From Coriobacteriales bacterium (GTDB lineage: Bacteria; Actinomycetota; Coriobacteriia; Coriobacteriales; UBA8131), in contig JAITUO010000214.1 of NCBI GenBank assembly GCA_031286245.1, positions 1 through 9,842 on the forward strand: 9,842 nt of DNA, read 5' to 3'. Within the stretch, counting starts at the first letter, position 1. Each line of letters starts with the position of its first letter. The notes under the pieces are model-generated. The model did not search any database. It saw nothing but the letters and a program-made list of their open reading frames with translations, and was not told the origin of the DNA. Shown piece after piece: positions 1-6,665 of the stretch. A program made the position numbers and the translations under genes.

Positions 1-703
1 TGAGATATCCTGACGCGTTACTGATGAAGATTTGCTTCTGGCCGTCTTGGATTTTCACGTTCAGCAAGTCAAGATGAACCTGTGCTTCCTGCCGCAACTC
101 CTCGGACTCCCACGTTTCGAGGGCTGCTAAAGCCCGCTTGATGGCTCGCTTCCCGTCCTCCACATACAAGTAGTCTGCACCTTGTGGCAGCTTCTGTAAT
201 CGCAGATCCACGCCTCGGCGAAAATCCATATCGATGATCGAACACCTGGAAAAGTCATTGCCTTTAACTTCATTAACCCGCTTACCATGAAACTGCTGCC
301 AATAGACAGGCGGAGCTCCCCAGAAACTACCGCCATATCGGCCGGCTTTCATTTTCCCGGTAAACACACAATCCACCAGGTCACATTCCTGTAACGACCA
401 GCCAGTAATCAGCACATCACGAAACGAACAATTCTCAAAACGCACCAATCCACCCATGACACGCTTGATCCGAATACCGTCAAACGTACAATCCCGATAA
501 ACTGACTTGACTTTGCCAGAAGCAAAAATGGCATAATCGACCTTCATTGAGCCAAACTTGCAGCCCAAAAACGTAGACCCATGCGATTCGAATTGGGAAA
601 TCTTGACTCCCGAGTAATCCCTGCCAACCACGGTTTCTCTTTCAACGAATATCTGATTGTCACGCACCCTTACAAGCCCATCAGCATCAAAAAACTCACT
701 CAT
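1..703 (-). CDS. Pentapeptide-repeat-like protein, partial (3' end beyond the window)
   Basis: An uninterrupted frame of 234 codons reads leftwards from ATG 703-701 and leaves the window without a stop, so the C-terminus is missing. The start has a GGGAGG ribosome binding site about 10 bases upstream. Residues 40-117 contain degenerate five-residue repeats rich in Cys, Phe and Leu, for example FLGCKF, YRDCTF, FENCSF, LQECDL and VDCVF, as expected for a right-handed quadrilateral beta-helix. Residues 149-183 (GNDFSRCSIIDMDFRRGVDL, then QKLPQGADYLY) look like the conserved second block of actinobacterial-type pentapeptide-repeat hypothetical proteins, followed by a charged helical tail (residues 184-225). 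No signal peptide or membrane segment is visible, so it is probably cytoplasmic. The molecular function is unknown; such proteins serve as scaffolds or protein mimics. It is divergent from the gene at 860. The repeat assignment is fairly secure, the role is not. Confidence 0.8.
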   Translation of the reverse strand, partial: MSEFFDADGLVRVRDNQIFVERETVVGRDYSGVKISQFESHGSTFLGCKFGSMKVDYAIFASGKVKSVYRDCTFDGIRIKRVMGGLVRFENCSFRDVLITGWSLQECDLVDCVFTGKMKAGRYGGSFWGAPPVYWQQFHGKRVNEVKGNDFSRCSIIDMDFRRGVDLRLQKLPQGADYLYVEDGKRAIKRALAALETWESEELRQEAQVHLDLLNVKIQDGQKQIFISNASGYL

Positions 704-788
704 GCTTCATCAGACCTCCCCTCTCAAACCAACCAGATGAAATACTATCATTCGCATGCAATTGAATACCAAACGATATTAAGATCAA

Positions 789-818
789 CTGAAACCATCC
801 AGCGAAATTCGCTATGAT
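789..818 (+). promoter_or_regulatory. Possible sigma-70-type promoter for the 860 gene
   Basis: A CTGAAA -35-like hexamer (789-794) lies 18 bases before a TATGAT -10-like hexamer (813-818), about 40 bases upstream of the start codon at 860. The spacer contains an 11-bp palindrome, GCGAAATTCGC (802-812), which could be an operator but is short enough to be chance. Confidence 0.3.
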
Positions 819-859
819 GCACTTATCCTCGAAAAGTTCTAGCGACACAAGGAGATAGA

Positions 860-1468
860 ATGTTTGATCCTACCAGCCTACCAGCCCCAGCCCAGATTCT
901 CCAACGAACCAAAGCTTTAGCATTGCTCGATGCCATCCTCTGTCCGGATTGGGAGTACCGGTATTACAGCTTCAACAATGCCTGGGATGCCGATGAGCAA
1001 CTTGCTTCGATGCGAAACGGTCAAGGCGACGGATGGTTCATTCTGTTCGCGCCCAATGGAGTTGCCATCAAAGGTTATGCCCATGAAAAAACCTCTACCA
1101 ACTCGCCAAAAATCATCGACATAATTAAAAATACTCTACCCAATACCTTTCAAAGCTTTATCGATGAGCCGGCTTTCAACATGAACGAGGCGACTTTCTG
1201 TTATTGGCATGCCGAAGACTGCTGGCATAGAGTCGATTTACCGCCTGATGACGGATCAGACGACCTGTTGCCTGTTCTTATCCTTCCTGCTGATAAATAT
1301 CAAACCTATGCGGCTGACTATTTTGAGATTGATATTCCAATTAAGAGCATTGAAGCCATTTATTGTGGAGCAGACCTGACCTGCGAACTAGCCAAATCCA
1401 TAAATCCTGAGGTGGATTTTATACAGTTACAGCAGGATGCATACCAGGTGGGCTACGTTCTCCTTTAA
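860..1468 (+). CDS. Conserved-looking hypothetical protein, 202 aa
   Basis: This is a complete frame with an AAGGAG ribosome binding site 8-9 bases before the ATG. The protein is acidic and soluble, with no signal peptide, membrane helix or recognised catalytic motif. It is rich in aromatic residues, with blocks such as CPDWEYRYYSFNNAWD (residues 28-43), GDGWFILFAPNGVAIKGYAH (56-75) and CYWHAEDCWHRVDLP (114-128). These blocks look like a conserved fold rather than random sequence. The GDGWFILF..G.A.KG pattern recalls small intracellular proteins of immunity-like or SMI1-like type, but I cannot place it in a named family and assign no function. It is divergent from the pentapeptide-repeat gene and lies 77 bp before the 412-aa UroD-family gene, which has its own strong ribosome binding site. 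Whether the two are co-transcribed is unclear. Confidence 0.8.
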   Translation: MFDPTSLPAPAQILQRTKALALLDAILCPDWEYRYYSFNNAWDADEQLASMRNGQGDGWFILFAPNGVAIKGYAHEKTSTNSPKIIDIIKNTLPNTFQSFIDEPAFNMNEATFCYWHAEDCWHRVDLPPDDGSDDLLPVLILPADKYQTYAADYFEIDIPIKSIEAIYCGADLTCELAKSINPEVDFIQLQQDAYQVGYVLL

Positions 1469-1532
1469 CAGTAAATGAGCTATGATTTTTGCGAGCAAGT
1501 GTTCAACGTGCAATTCAGCCGTTTACACAATT

Positions 1533-1540
1533 AAGGAGGA
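1533..1540 (+). promoter_or_regulatory. Ribosome binding site fixing the start at 1546
   Basis: AAGGAGGA sits 5 bases before ATG 1546. An in-frame upstream start at 1489 would add 19 residues and would read through this site, so 1546 is preferred. Confidence 0.85.
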
Positions 1541-1545
1541 AAGCG

Positions 1546-2784
1546 ATGTCTTATCAAACAGAAAACACGATCGATAAAAGGCAAAAGCGTGTTGCCGATG
1601 TGGTGGCGCTCACAGAGCCGGATCGTGTGCCGTTTGCTCCAGCAATCGGCTCCGGTTATCTAGAGTACAGTGGCATATCCAGGTATGAGGCAATGATGGA
1701 TATGCGCAATTTTAACCAGCCGGTAATCGATTTTTTGACCCGCTATGAAGTCGATTTATTCTGGGCGCCAACTGTCTATCCGGCAAACGTTATGGAGGTA
1801 TTAGGTACTGAATACATCATGTGGCCTGGCCCAGCCTGGGGAATTCCCAATCATGCCGGATTCCAGGTCACAGACAAGACCTTCCTGGAAGAAGAGCAAT
1901 ACGACGAGTTCATCCGGGATCCCAGTGCGTTTTTATTCAACAAGGTCTATTCGGCACGCCATAAAAACCTGCGAGGCCTGGAAAAAGCGGTGATCAACAA
2001 TATTATTGAATTCGGTCACTACGCCAGCCTATCATCGTTTGCCGATCCAGATGTGCAAAAAGCCTTGCATTACCTGATGCGTGGGGGTGAAGAGGCAGTC
2101 AAGTGGTTAAGTGCCTCGGCTGAGCATGCAGCGATCGCTGTTGAGATGCAGACTCCTCCCGCAGTCGTTACCGGTTGTACTTGCGCGTATGACGCCTTAG
2201 CTGACATGCTGCGTGGATACATCAATCTACCGCTGGATCTGTTGACAATCCCTGACAAGGTTAAAGCAGCCTGTGATGTCATGGATGTCTTCTCACAGCA
2301 AGCAATAGATGGTGCTGCAGCCATGGGTGTCGACTACTTCTTCATCCCCTTGCATGGCGGTACTGATGAGATGATGAGCGATGAGATGTATCGCACATAT
2401 TACTGGCCCTACCTCCAAAAGATGATCAACCATGCTATCGATTTGGGCATGACACCCTACGTACTGACTGAAGGTAAATACAACACCAGACTTGAAGTGC
2501 TCAAAGAAGTACCCAAAGGTAAGGTCATCTACATGTTTGAGCAGGTCGATATCGCCAACGCCAAGAAAGTCTTAGGCGACACAGCTTGTATCTGTGGAAA
2601 CTTCCCAACCACCAACCTGACCTACAGTACAAAAGCCAAGGTCATCGAAGATACCAAGCGGATGCTGGATATCTGTATGCCGGGTGGCGGTTTCATCATG
2701 AACTGCTCAATAGTCCTGGAAAACTATGAGCGTGAGCTGATGGATGCCTGGTATGAGACAACCATGACCTACGGAGTTTATTAA
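1546..2784 (+). CDS. UroD-superfamily protein (methyltransferase-like), 412 aa, divergent member
   Basis: The protein belongs to the uroporphyrinogen decarboxylase superfamily, which includes HemE and the corrinoid methyltransferases MtaA, MtbA and CmuA. Support comes from the N-terminal PDRVPF motif (residues 25-30), the barrel segment GAAAMGVDYFFIPLHGG (256-272), and a C-terminal half of the form EQVDIANAKKVLGDTACICGN (332-352) followed by MPGGGFIMNC (378-387). The HemE arginine signature (RQAGR) is absent, so it is not a heme enzyme. Where MtaA-type proteins have the zinc motif His-x-Cys-Gly, this one has LTEGKYNTRLE (307-317). Glu309 replaces the Cys, and Cys387 may match the distal zinc Cys. 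Substrate and reaction are therefore unknown. At 412 aa it is longer than the three paralogs downstream (331-339 aa) and clearly more distant from them. It is cytoplasmic, has a strong ribosome binding site, and converges on the flavoprotein gene across a shared terminator. Confidence 0.85.
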   Translation: MSYQTENTIDKRQKRVADVVALTEPDRVPFAPAIGSGYLEYSGISRYEAMMDMRNFNQPVIDFLTRYEVDLFWAPTVYPANVMEVLGTEYIMWPGPAWGIPNHAGFQVTDKTFLEEEQYDEFIRDPSAFLFNKVYSARHKNLRGLEKAVINNIIEFGHYASLSSFADPDVQKALHYLMRGGEEAVKWLSASAEHAAIAVEMQTPPAVVTGCTCAYDALADMLRGYINLPLDLLTIPDKVKAACDVMDVFSQQAIDGAAAMGVDYFFIPLHGGTDEMMSDEMYRTYYWPYLQKMINHAIDLGMTPYVLTEGKYNTRLEVLKEVPKGKVIYMFEQVDIANAKKVLGDTACICGNFPTTNLTYSTKAKVIEDTKRMLDICMPGGGFIMNCSIVLENYERELMDAWYETTMTYGVY

Positions 2785-2827
2785 AACCTCCAGCAGATAC
2801 CACTTACTTTCCCACTCACTGCATAAA

Positions 2828-2851
2828 AAAGACCGCCTCACGGCGGTCTTT
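2828..2851. terminator. Bidirectional intrinsic terminator
   Basis: AAAGACCGCC, loop TCAC, GGCGGTCTTT forms a perfect 10-bp stem with a 4-base loop. It has A-rich sequence on the left and T-rich on the right, so it can end transcription from both sides. It lies exactly between the convergent UroD-family gene (ends 2784) and the flavoprotein gene (ends 2874). Confidence 0.92.
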
Positions 2852-2873
2852 ACTTAGTACTCAAATTGAAGCC

Positions 2874-4550
2874 TTAACTGAGAGGTGCAAGCTTCACCGC
2901 ATTCTGGCCAGAAAGCCGCCCGAAGCAGGTGATATCGCACATCGAGTCACCGCCATTATTCCTGAAACGCCCATGAACGTTACCGGTCACTTCACCAGCA
3001 GCAAACAAACGGGGAATCGGTTGACCAAAGAGGTCGACAACTTGAGAGTTGGTGTCGATCTGCAGTCCACCCGGAGTCGTGCGGCAGTAATAGGTGGCTT
3101 CAAAGACATAGAAAGGCGGGGTCTCGATCTTATGGTTCAACAGGCTGGTTGGCTTACCGAACTCGGTGTCTTTCTTGGTATCGATAAACGAATTGTATCG
3201 GTCGATCGTCTCTTGTAAGGTAGTCGCATTACAACCGATCGCCGTTGCCAGCTCGGCGATGGTGTTGCAGACACTGCCATAGTTTGCCGCAAACGATGCC
3301 AGGTTTTCTGGCGTCCGGTTCGAAGCAACCGACCCGCTGTCACCCAACCTGAACCAGGTCTTCATACCCTTTCCGTGCAAGGTCATCAACTCAGCATCCA
3401 TGTACTGCTCGTCACTGGGTTTCTCGGTCCAGAAGCGCTTGCCTCCCCTATCGACATCGATATAAAAGCCGGCACCACTAAACGGGTTAGAATTGCTGTT
3501 CCCGCTCATCGAAGGTTCTTTCACACTACCACCAAAGTCAATCTGGATGCATTGCATGTTGACCGTCTGCGCACCGACCATCTGAGCGGCAATGATCATA
3601 TCACCGGTGCAGCCACGGCCACCGCTGGATTCAACCGACGGATCGACACGCGGGTCATGCAGATGAACCATTGCTGGGTTGGCATGAAAACCACCAGCAG
3701 CCAGAATGACTGCGCGTTTGGCCTTGATGGTCTTGCCATTTTTCAGAACAACACCCAAAACATCGCCACTGAACGGCTTCTCGCGAACGATAGAATCAAC
3801 CGGTGCGTCACAAACCAGGCTGGCGTTCGGGTTGGCTTTCATATTGTCAAGCCAGCATTGGAAATCGGCGGCGCCACCGCTCAATTCACCATAGCGTGAA
3901 CCGATGTTATAGCGAATCTTACGGTTGATCATGGTTGACTCGCCCTTGGCGTTATAGGTCATCAAGTATTGCGAGGCTTGCATGACTGCCGACGCTGTCC
4001 AGTCCGAAGGCATCTCCACCGGGCTCTCGTAAGCCCGAGAGCCATTCCATTTAATTCCTAACGATTCATTCCAGTTGAAGTTGTCCAATGAATTGAACGT
4101 GAATAGCTTGGCAATCTCTGGATGGCCGAAGTAACACCCTGCTGCCAACTTGTCTTCCCAGTACATTTCAAAAGTGTCATTTTTGTAGACATCGTTGCCG
4201 GACGACTCCGCAAAAGCTTTCAGGTTGTCGGTTCCCATGGCACCGATATTGCCGCCACTGATGATTGTGCTGCCGCCTTCTTTAGACATCTTCTCTAAAA
4301 TCACAATAGTAGCTTTCGGATCATCTTGTGCAGCCTGGATGGCTGCGATCATTCCGGCACCGCCGCCACCGACGATTACCAGGTCATACTCTTCATCCCA
4401 TTTCAAGGTACTGGGATCGACTGTACTGATCTCACCAGGTTCCGATTGTTCCGGCTGCGGGTCTGGAGTACAAGCTGCCAGGCCTGACAAGGCTGTCGCA
4501 CCGCCCAAAATAGCGGCGCCCTTCAAAAAATCTCTTCGATCTATACCCAT
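2874..4550 (-). CDS. Tat-exported lipoprotein, FAD-dependent fumarate reductase-like oxidoreductase, 558 aa
   Basis: This is an FAD-binding_2 family flavoprotein (fumarate reductase flavoprotein, urocanate reductase and 3-ketosteroid dehydrogenase group). The N-terminus has a twin-arginine signal, DRRDFLK (residues 4-10), a hydrophobic stretch and a lipobox, LAAC (24-27). It is therefore probably exported folded and anchored by lipid outside the membrane. The FAD dinucleotide-binding motif VGGGGAG is at 60-66, with ILEK at 84-87. The C-terminal FAD motif AAGEVTGNVHGRFRNNGG spans 517-534, and Arg530 fits the catalytic arginine of fumarate reductases. The fumarate reductase HHTMGG substrate motif reads CRTTPGG (489-495), so fumarate is unlikely to be the substrate; an enoate, steroid-like or aromatic acceptor is possible. 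No heme-binding CxxCH or FMN-binding domain is present, so electrons must come from another protein. The start at 4550 is chosen for its AGGAGGTG ribosome binding site; an upstream in-frame ATG at 4604 would bury the signal peptide. Confidence 0.9.
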   Translation of the reverse strand: MGIDRRDFLKGAAILGGATALSGLAACTPDPQPEQSEPGEISTVDPSTLKWDEEYDLVIVGGGGAGMIAAIQAAQDDPKATIVILEKMSKEGGSTIISGGNIGAMGTDNLKAFAESSGNDVYKNDTFEMYWEDKLAAGCYFGHPEIAKLFTFNSLDNFNWNESLGIKWNGSRAYESPVEMPSDWTASAVMQASQYLMTYNAKGESTMINRKIRYNIGSRYGELSGGAADFQCWLDNMKANPNASLVCDAPVDSIVREKPFSGDVLGVVLKNGKTIKAKRAVILAAGGFHANPAMVHLHDPRVDPSVESSGGRGCTGDMIIAAQMVGAQTVNMQCIQIDFGGSVKEPSMSGNSNSNPFSGAGFYIDVDRGGKRFWTEKPSDEQYMDAELMTLHGKGMKTWFRLGDSGSVASNRTPENLASFAANYGSVCNTIAELATAIGCNATTLQETIDRYNSFIDTKKDTEFGKPTSLLNHKIETPPFYVFEATYYCRTTPGGLQIDTNSQVVDLFGQPIPRLFAAGEVTGNVHGRFRNNGGDSMCDITCFGRLSGQNAVKLAPLS

Positions 4551-4554
4551 GAAA

Positions 4555-4563
4555 CACCTCCTT
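4555..4563 (-). promoter_or_regulatory. Ribosome binding site of the flavoprotein gene
   Basis: On the minus strand AAGGAGGTG lies 4 bases before the ATG at 4550. It sets the start at MGIDRRDF, which places the twin arginines at residues 5-6 as expected for a Tat signal. Confidence 0.88.
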
Positions 4564-4569
4564 GTTCTC

Positions 4570-4588
4570 GACAAACACCATGTTTGTC
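4570..4588 (-). repeat. 8-bp inverted repeat in the flavoprotein leader
   Basis: GACAAACA, loop CCA, TGTTTGTC is a perfect 8-bp inverted repeat with a 3-base centre. It lies between the putative -10 box and the ribosome binding site of the flavoprotein gene. It could be a repressor operator just downstream of the transcription start or a leader-RNA hairpin. There is no T-run after it, so it does not look like a terminator. Confidence 0.5.
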
Positions 4589-4602
4589 TGGCAGATGTTT
4601 TC

Positions 4603-4631
4603 ATTATGCAGTTCAGCTAACAAACTAGCAA
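4603..4631 (-). promoter_or_regulatory. Probable promoter of the flavoprotein gene
   Basis: Read on the minus strand, TTGCTA (4631-4626) and CATAAT (4608-4603) are separated by exactly 17 bases. They match four and five of six consensus positions of -35 and -10 boxes. Transcription would start near 4596, giving a leader of about 45 bases. Confidence 0.5.
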
Positions 4632-4648
4632 GGTTTATAAAGAGCTGA

Positions 4649-4680
4649 CAATGTGGAGAAACCCGGGTTTCTCCACATTG
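4649..4680. promoter_or_regulatory. Perfect 32-bp palindrome, candidate operator
   Basis: CAATGTGGAGAAACCC is followed at once by its exact reverse complement, giving a 32-bp palindrome without a spacer. It lies in the divergent region between the flavoprotein gene and UroD paralog A. Its centre is about 69 bases upstream of the inferred flavoprotein transcription start, a typical position for an activator site. No T-run follows on either strand, which argues against a terminator. The regulator that would bind it is not in the window. Confidence 0.6.
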
Positions 4681-4743
4681 ATAATCACCCGGTATCAGCA
4701 CTGATCTGCAGCATAGAACAGCAATTGATTCTGTTTGGCTGGA

Positions 4744-4773
4744 TTGATGCTAGAATGGATTCGTCAGTAGAAT
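4744..4773 (+). promoter_or_regulatory. Possible promoter of UroD paralog A
   Basis: TTGATG (4744-4749) and TAGAAT (4768-4773) are spaced by 18 bases, about 37 bases upstream of the start codon at 4810. A second TAGAAT occurs at 4751-4756. The match is moderate. Confidence 0.35.
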
Positions 4774-4809
4774 TGTCAAACCAGTAACAACAGAGGAATA
4801 GGAGGAATT

Positions 4810-5805
4810 ATGGCGGCACACCTAACACCAAAAGAGAATTATCTGCGTATGATGAACGGAGAAATTCCGGAGTATGTCCCTGGAATGATGGCCTTTGAGT
4901 GCGGAGTAGGCCCACAGGCGATCGGCCTCTTTCCAGAACCTGGTGTCATGGAATTCAAAGACCCCTTTGGGGTGACTATGGTCATGGAGTTGAAAAGCGG
5001 GCCGATCCCCAAGCCGGGGGAATTCATTTTGACAGACATCACCAAATGGAGAGATGTCATCAAGCGGCCGGCTGTGCTGGACGAGATCGACTGGGAACTG
5101 GTGTCACACCAAGACCTCGCTCAGCGTGACCCCGAATTGTTGAAGGTGGTCTGGGCCTCTTTGGCAAATGGGTATTTCATGAACCTGACGTATTTCATGG
5201 GCTTCGATAACGCACTGATCGCCTGTGTGGAAGAACCCGAGGAAGTCAAGGCACTGCTCAATTTCGTACTCGATCTGAACTTGGAGATCAGCCAGAAATA
5301 CATCGACTACTACAAGCCCGATGTGTTCCACTTTGGTGATGATATCGCTCATGAGCGGGCCCCGTTTGTATCAGAAGAGATGTTCTTAGACATTTTCGAG
5401 CCGCTATGGCGCGCTCATGTCAAACTCTTCTTAGAAGCTGGCGTCAATGCCGAGCACCATAACTGTGGGGCCTTCCAGGCTTTTGTTCCCCACATCGTGA
5501 ACATGGGCTTCCAATCTTGGAACCCGGCGCAACCGACTTATAACGACCTGCCAGCAGTCAAGGCCAAGTTTGGACGCAAATTGGCTATCTGTGGCGGCTT
5601 TGAGAGCAATGGCTTCTGCGCATTGCCGGAGACCACTGATGAAGAAGTTCGGGCTGAAGTACGCCGCGTGCTTGATACGTTAGCTCCTGACGGTGGCTTC
5701 GCTTTCGGCGCCTTTATTATGGGTGCAATGGATGATCCCTTCATTATCGGACGTAACGCCTTAATCCAGGACGAATTCGAGAAGAACCGGTACAAGTATT
5801 ACTAA
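4810..5805 (+). CDS. UroD-family protein, paralog A, 331 aa
   Basis: This is a cytoplasmic UroD-superfamily barrel protein of a subgroup shared with the genes at 7459 and 8578. Conserved blocks are the start (LTPKENYLRMMNGEIPEYVP, residues 5-24), FILTDITKWRDVIKRP (72-87), YFMGFDN (128-134), GDDIAHERAPFVS (176-188), HHNCG (216-220) and the C-terminus EFEKNRYKYY. HHNCG resembles the His-x-Cys zinc site that activates the thiol acceptor in MtaA/MtbA-type methyltransferases. The usual third ligand, a Cys near the C-terminus, is not evident there (FAFGAFIMG, 297-305); Cys261 or Cys270 could substitute. The HemE signature is lacking. The start is supported by AGGAGG 6-7 bases upstream. The gene is divergent from the Tat flavoprotein gene across a 259-bp regulatory region, which suggests a shared inducer. 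The substrate is unknown; corrinoid or thiol methyl transfer is an inference. Confidence 0.87.
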   Translation: MAAHLTPKENYLRMMNGEIPEYVPGMMAFECGVGPQAIGLFPEPGVMEFKDPFGVTMVMELKSGPIPKPGEFILTDITKWRDVIKRPAVLDEIDWELVSHQDLAQRDPELLKVVWASLANGYFMNLTYFMGFDNALIACVEEPEEVKALLNFVLDLNLEISQKYIDYYKPDVFHFGDDIAHERAPFVSEEMFLDIFEPLWRAHVKLFLEAGVNAEHHNCGAFQAFVPHIVNMGFQSWNPAQPTYNDLPAVKAKFGRKLAICGGFESNGFCALPETTDEEVRAEVRRVLDTLAPDGGFAFGAFIMGAMDDPFIIGRNALIQDEFEKNRYKYY

Positions 5806-5829
5806 AAAGTATTGATCCGCTGGAAATTG

Positions 5830-5857
5830 ACAGGAGCTGCCTTTGTGCAGCTCCTGT
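5830..5857 (+). terminator. Hairpin after paralog A, possible terminator
   Basis: ACAGGAGCTGC pairs perfectly with GCAGCTCCTGT across a 6-base loop (CTTTGT), an 11-bp GC-rich stem 25 bases after the stop of paralog A. The T-tract after it is weak, so termination may be partial and the following gene may be read through. Confidence 0.55.
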
Positions 5858-5884
5858 GAGTTTGTACTGGGTGTTTATCAAAAA

Positions 5885-5891
5885 GGGGAGG
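5885..5891 (+). promoter_or_regulatory. Ribosome binding site favouring a TTG start at 5898
   Basis: GGGGAGG lies 6 bases before TTG 5898. The alternative GTG at 5856 overlaps the right arm of the terminator-like hairpin and has no ribosome binding site. Confidence 0.65.
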
Positions 5892-5897
5892 TACCGA

Positions 5898-6458
5898 TTG
5901 GCTGAGTCCATACAGTTTGCTACAAGGGTTGATTTCCGAAATTGGCTGGCTGCCAACAGCACATCCAGCGGCGGAATCTGGCTGCTGTTTGATAAGACAG
6001 GTAGCTCTTTATCCTTGAGTGCTGGAGAAGCTTTAGAAGAGGCTCTCTGTTTTGGCTGGATTGATGGCCAGATAAAACGCGTCGACGATGAGTCCTATCT
6101 GAAGTATTTCTCCAAACGCAGAAAGCACAGTAAGTGGTCGGAAAAGAACAAGGCATTAGTCACTGCTTTAATTGAGCAAGGCATGATGACGGATTTGGGG
6201 CAGGCAAAAATCGATGAAGCAAAGATCAACGGTCAGTGGGATGCTGAAAAAGCTCCTGCAGTTACTGACGATGATATCGATGATCTGTCCATTTTGATCG
6301 CAGGCAATGAACCTGCTTATCATAATTTCCTCGCTATGTCTGCCTCGGTGAAAAGAACTTATGCGCGAGCTTATGCTGATGCTAAAACCGAGGAAGGTCG
6401 TCGCAAGCGTTTGCTCTGGATAATCGATCGATTAGACAAAAACCTCAAACCCATGTAG
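5898..6458 (+). CDS. YdeI/OmpD-associated family protein, 186 aa
   Basis: It matches the YdeI/OmpD-associated (bacteriocin-protection-like) family. The hallmark block EALCFGWIDGQIKRVDDESY (residues 48-67) runs into LKYFSKRRKHSKWSEKNK (68-85), followed by EQGMMTDLGQAKIDEAKINGQWD (93-115). The C-terminal part, with KRTYARAYADAKTEEGRRKR (152-171), is the usual helical domain. The start is set at TTG 5898, giving MAESIQFATRVDFRNWL, because family members begin close to this F-x-x-x-x-x-F-R-x-W-L segment and a good ribosome binding site precedes it. The length is normal for the family. Its biochemical role is poorly known; enterobacterial relatives are linked to resistance to polymyxin or bacteriocin stress. 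It is cytoplasmic, without a signal peptide. It follows paralog A but is functionally unrelated to the UroD genes and interrupts their array. Confidence 0.85.
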   Translation: MAESIQFATRVDFRNWLAANSTSSGGIWLLFDKTGSSLSLSAGEALEEALCFGWIDGQIKRVDDESYLKYFSKRRKHSKWSEKNKALVTALIEQGMMTDLGQAKIDEAKINGQWDAEKAPAVTDDDIDDLSILIAGNEPAYHNFLAMSASVKRTYARAYADAKTEEGRRKRLLWIIDRLDKNLKPM

Positions 6459-6502
6459 TAAGCACAGCGTAAGCACAAATAAGGCATCCCATCGGGGGTA
6501 CC

Positions 6503-6665
6503 GTGCCACAGAATCGGTAAAAAATAGTACAAAATCGCGTTCACGTACGATTTAGTTCGAGAATTTGAACCATAATGAGCTAAAAAGCCTGGTATTCGAT
6601 GGAATTTAGCGATCAAATCGTACGTGAACGCGATTTTGTACTGTAATATCGTCTTTTCATGGCAC
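6503..6665. repeat. Large inverted-repeat structure with perfect 28-bp arms
   Basis: The arm at 6526-6553 (AGTACAAAATCGCGTTCACG, then TACGATTT) is the exact reverse complement of 6615-6642. The 61-base centre is itself weakly self-complementary. An outer 6-bp arm (GTGCCA at 6503-6508, TGGCAC at 6660-6665) shares exactly the same centre of symmetry, with 17 unpaired bases on each side between it and the main arms. The whole could fold into one long hairpin. It contains no transposase gene and I see no target-site duplication at the ends. A MITE-like non-autonomous element, or an end-of-gene structure between the two convergent genes, are the main readings. Confidence 0.75.

Noticed and set aside
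581..817. Plus-strand 78-aa open frame
   Set aside because: It is antisense to the start of the pentapeptide-repeat-like gene, has no ribosome binding site and no family resemblance.
1489..1545. 19-residue N-terminal extension of the 412-aa UroD protein
   Set aside because: The strong AAGGAGG site lies inside it and points to ATG 1546; the extra residues look unrelated to the family.
3375..3899. Plus-strand 174-aa open frame inside the flavoprotein gene
   Set aside because: It is a shadow of the well-supported minus-strand gene; its composition shows no domain.
4551..4604. 18-residue N-terminal extension of the flavoprotein
   Set aside because: It would put the Tat signal internally, and the perfect ribosome binding site lies within it.
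4649..4680. The 32-bp palindrome as an intrinsic terminator
   Set aside because: It lies between divergent gene starts, not ends, and has no T-run on either side.
6503..6665. A CRISPR array or a complete insertion sequence at the large repeat
   Set aside because: There is only one pair of inverted arms, no regular direct repeats with spacers, and no transposase reading frame.
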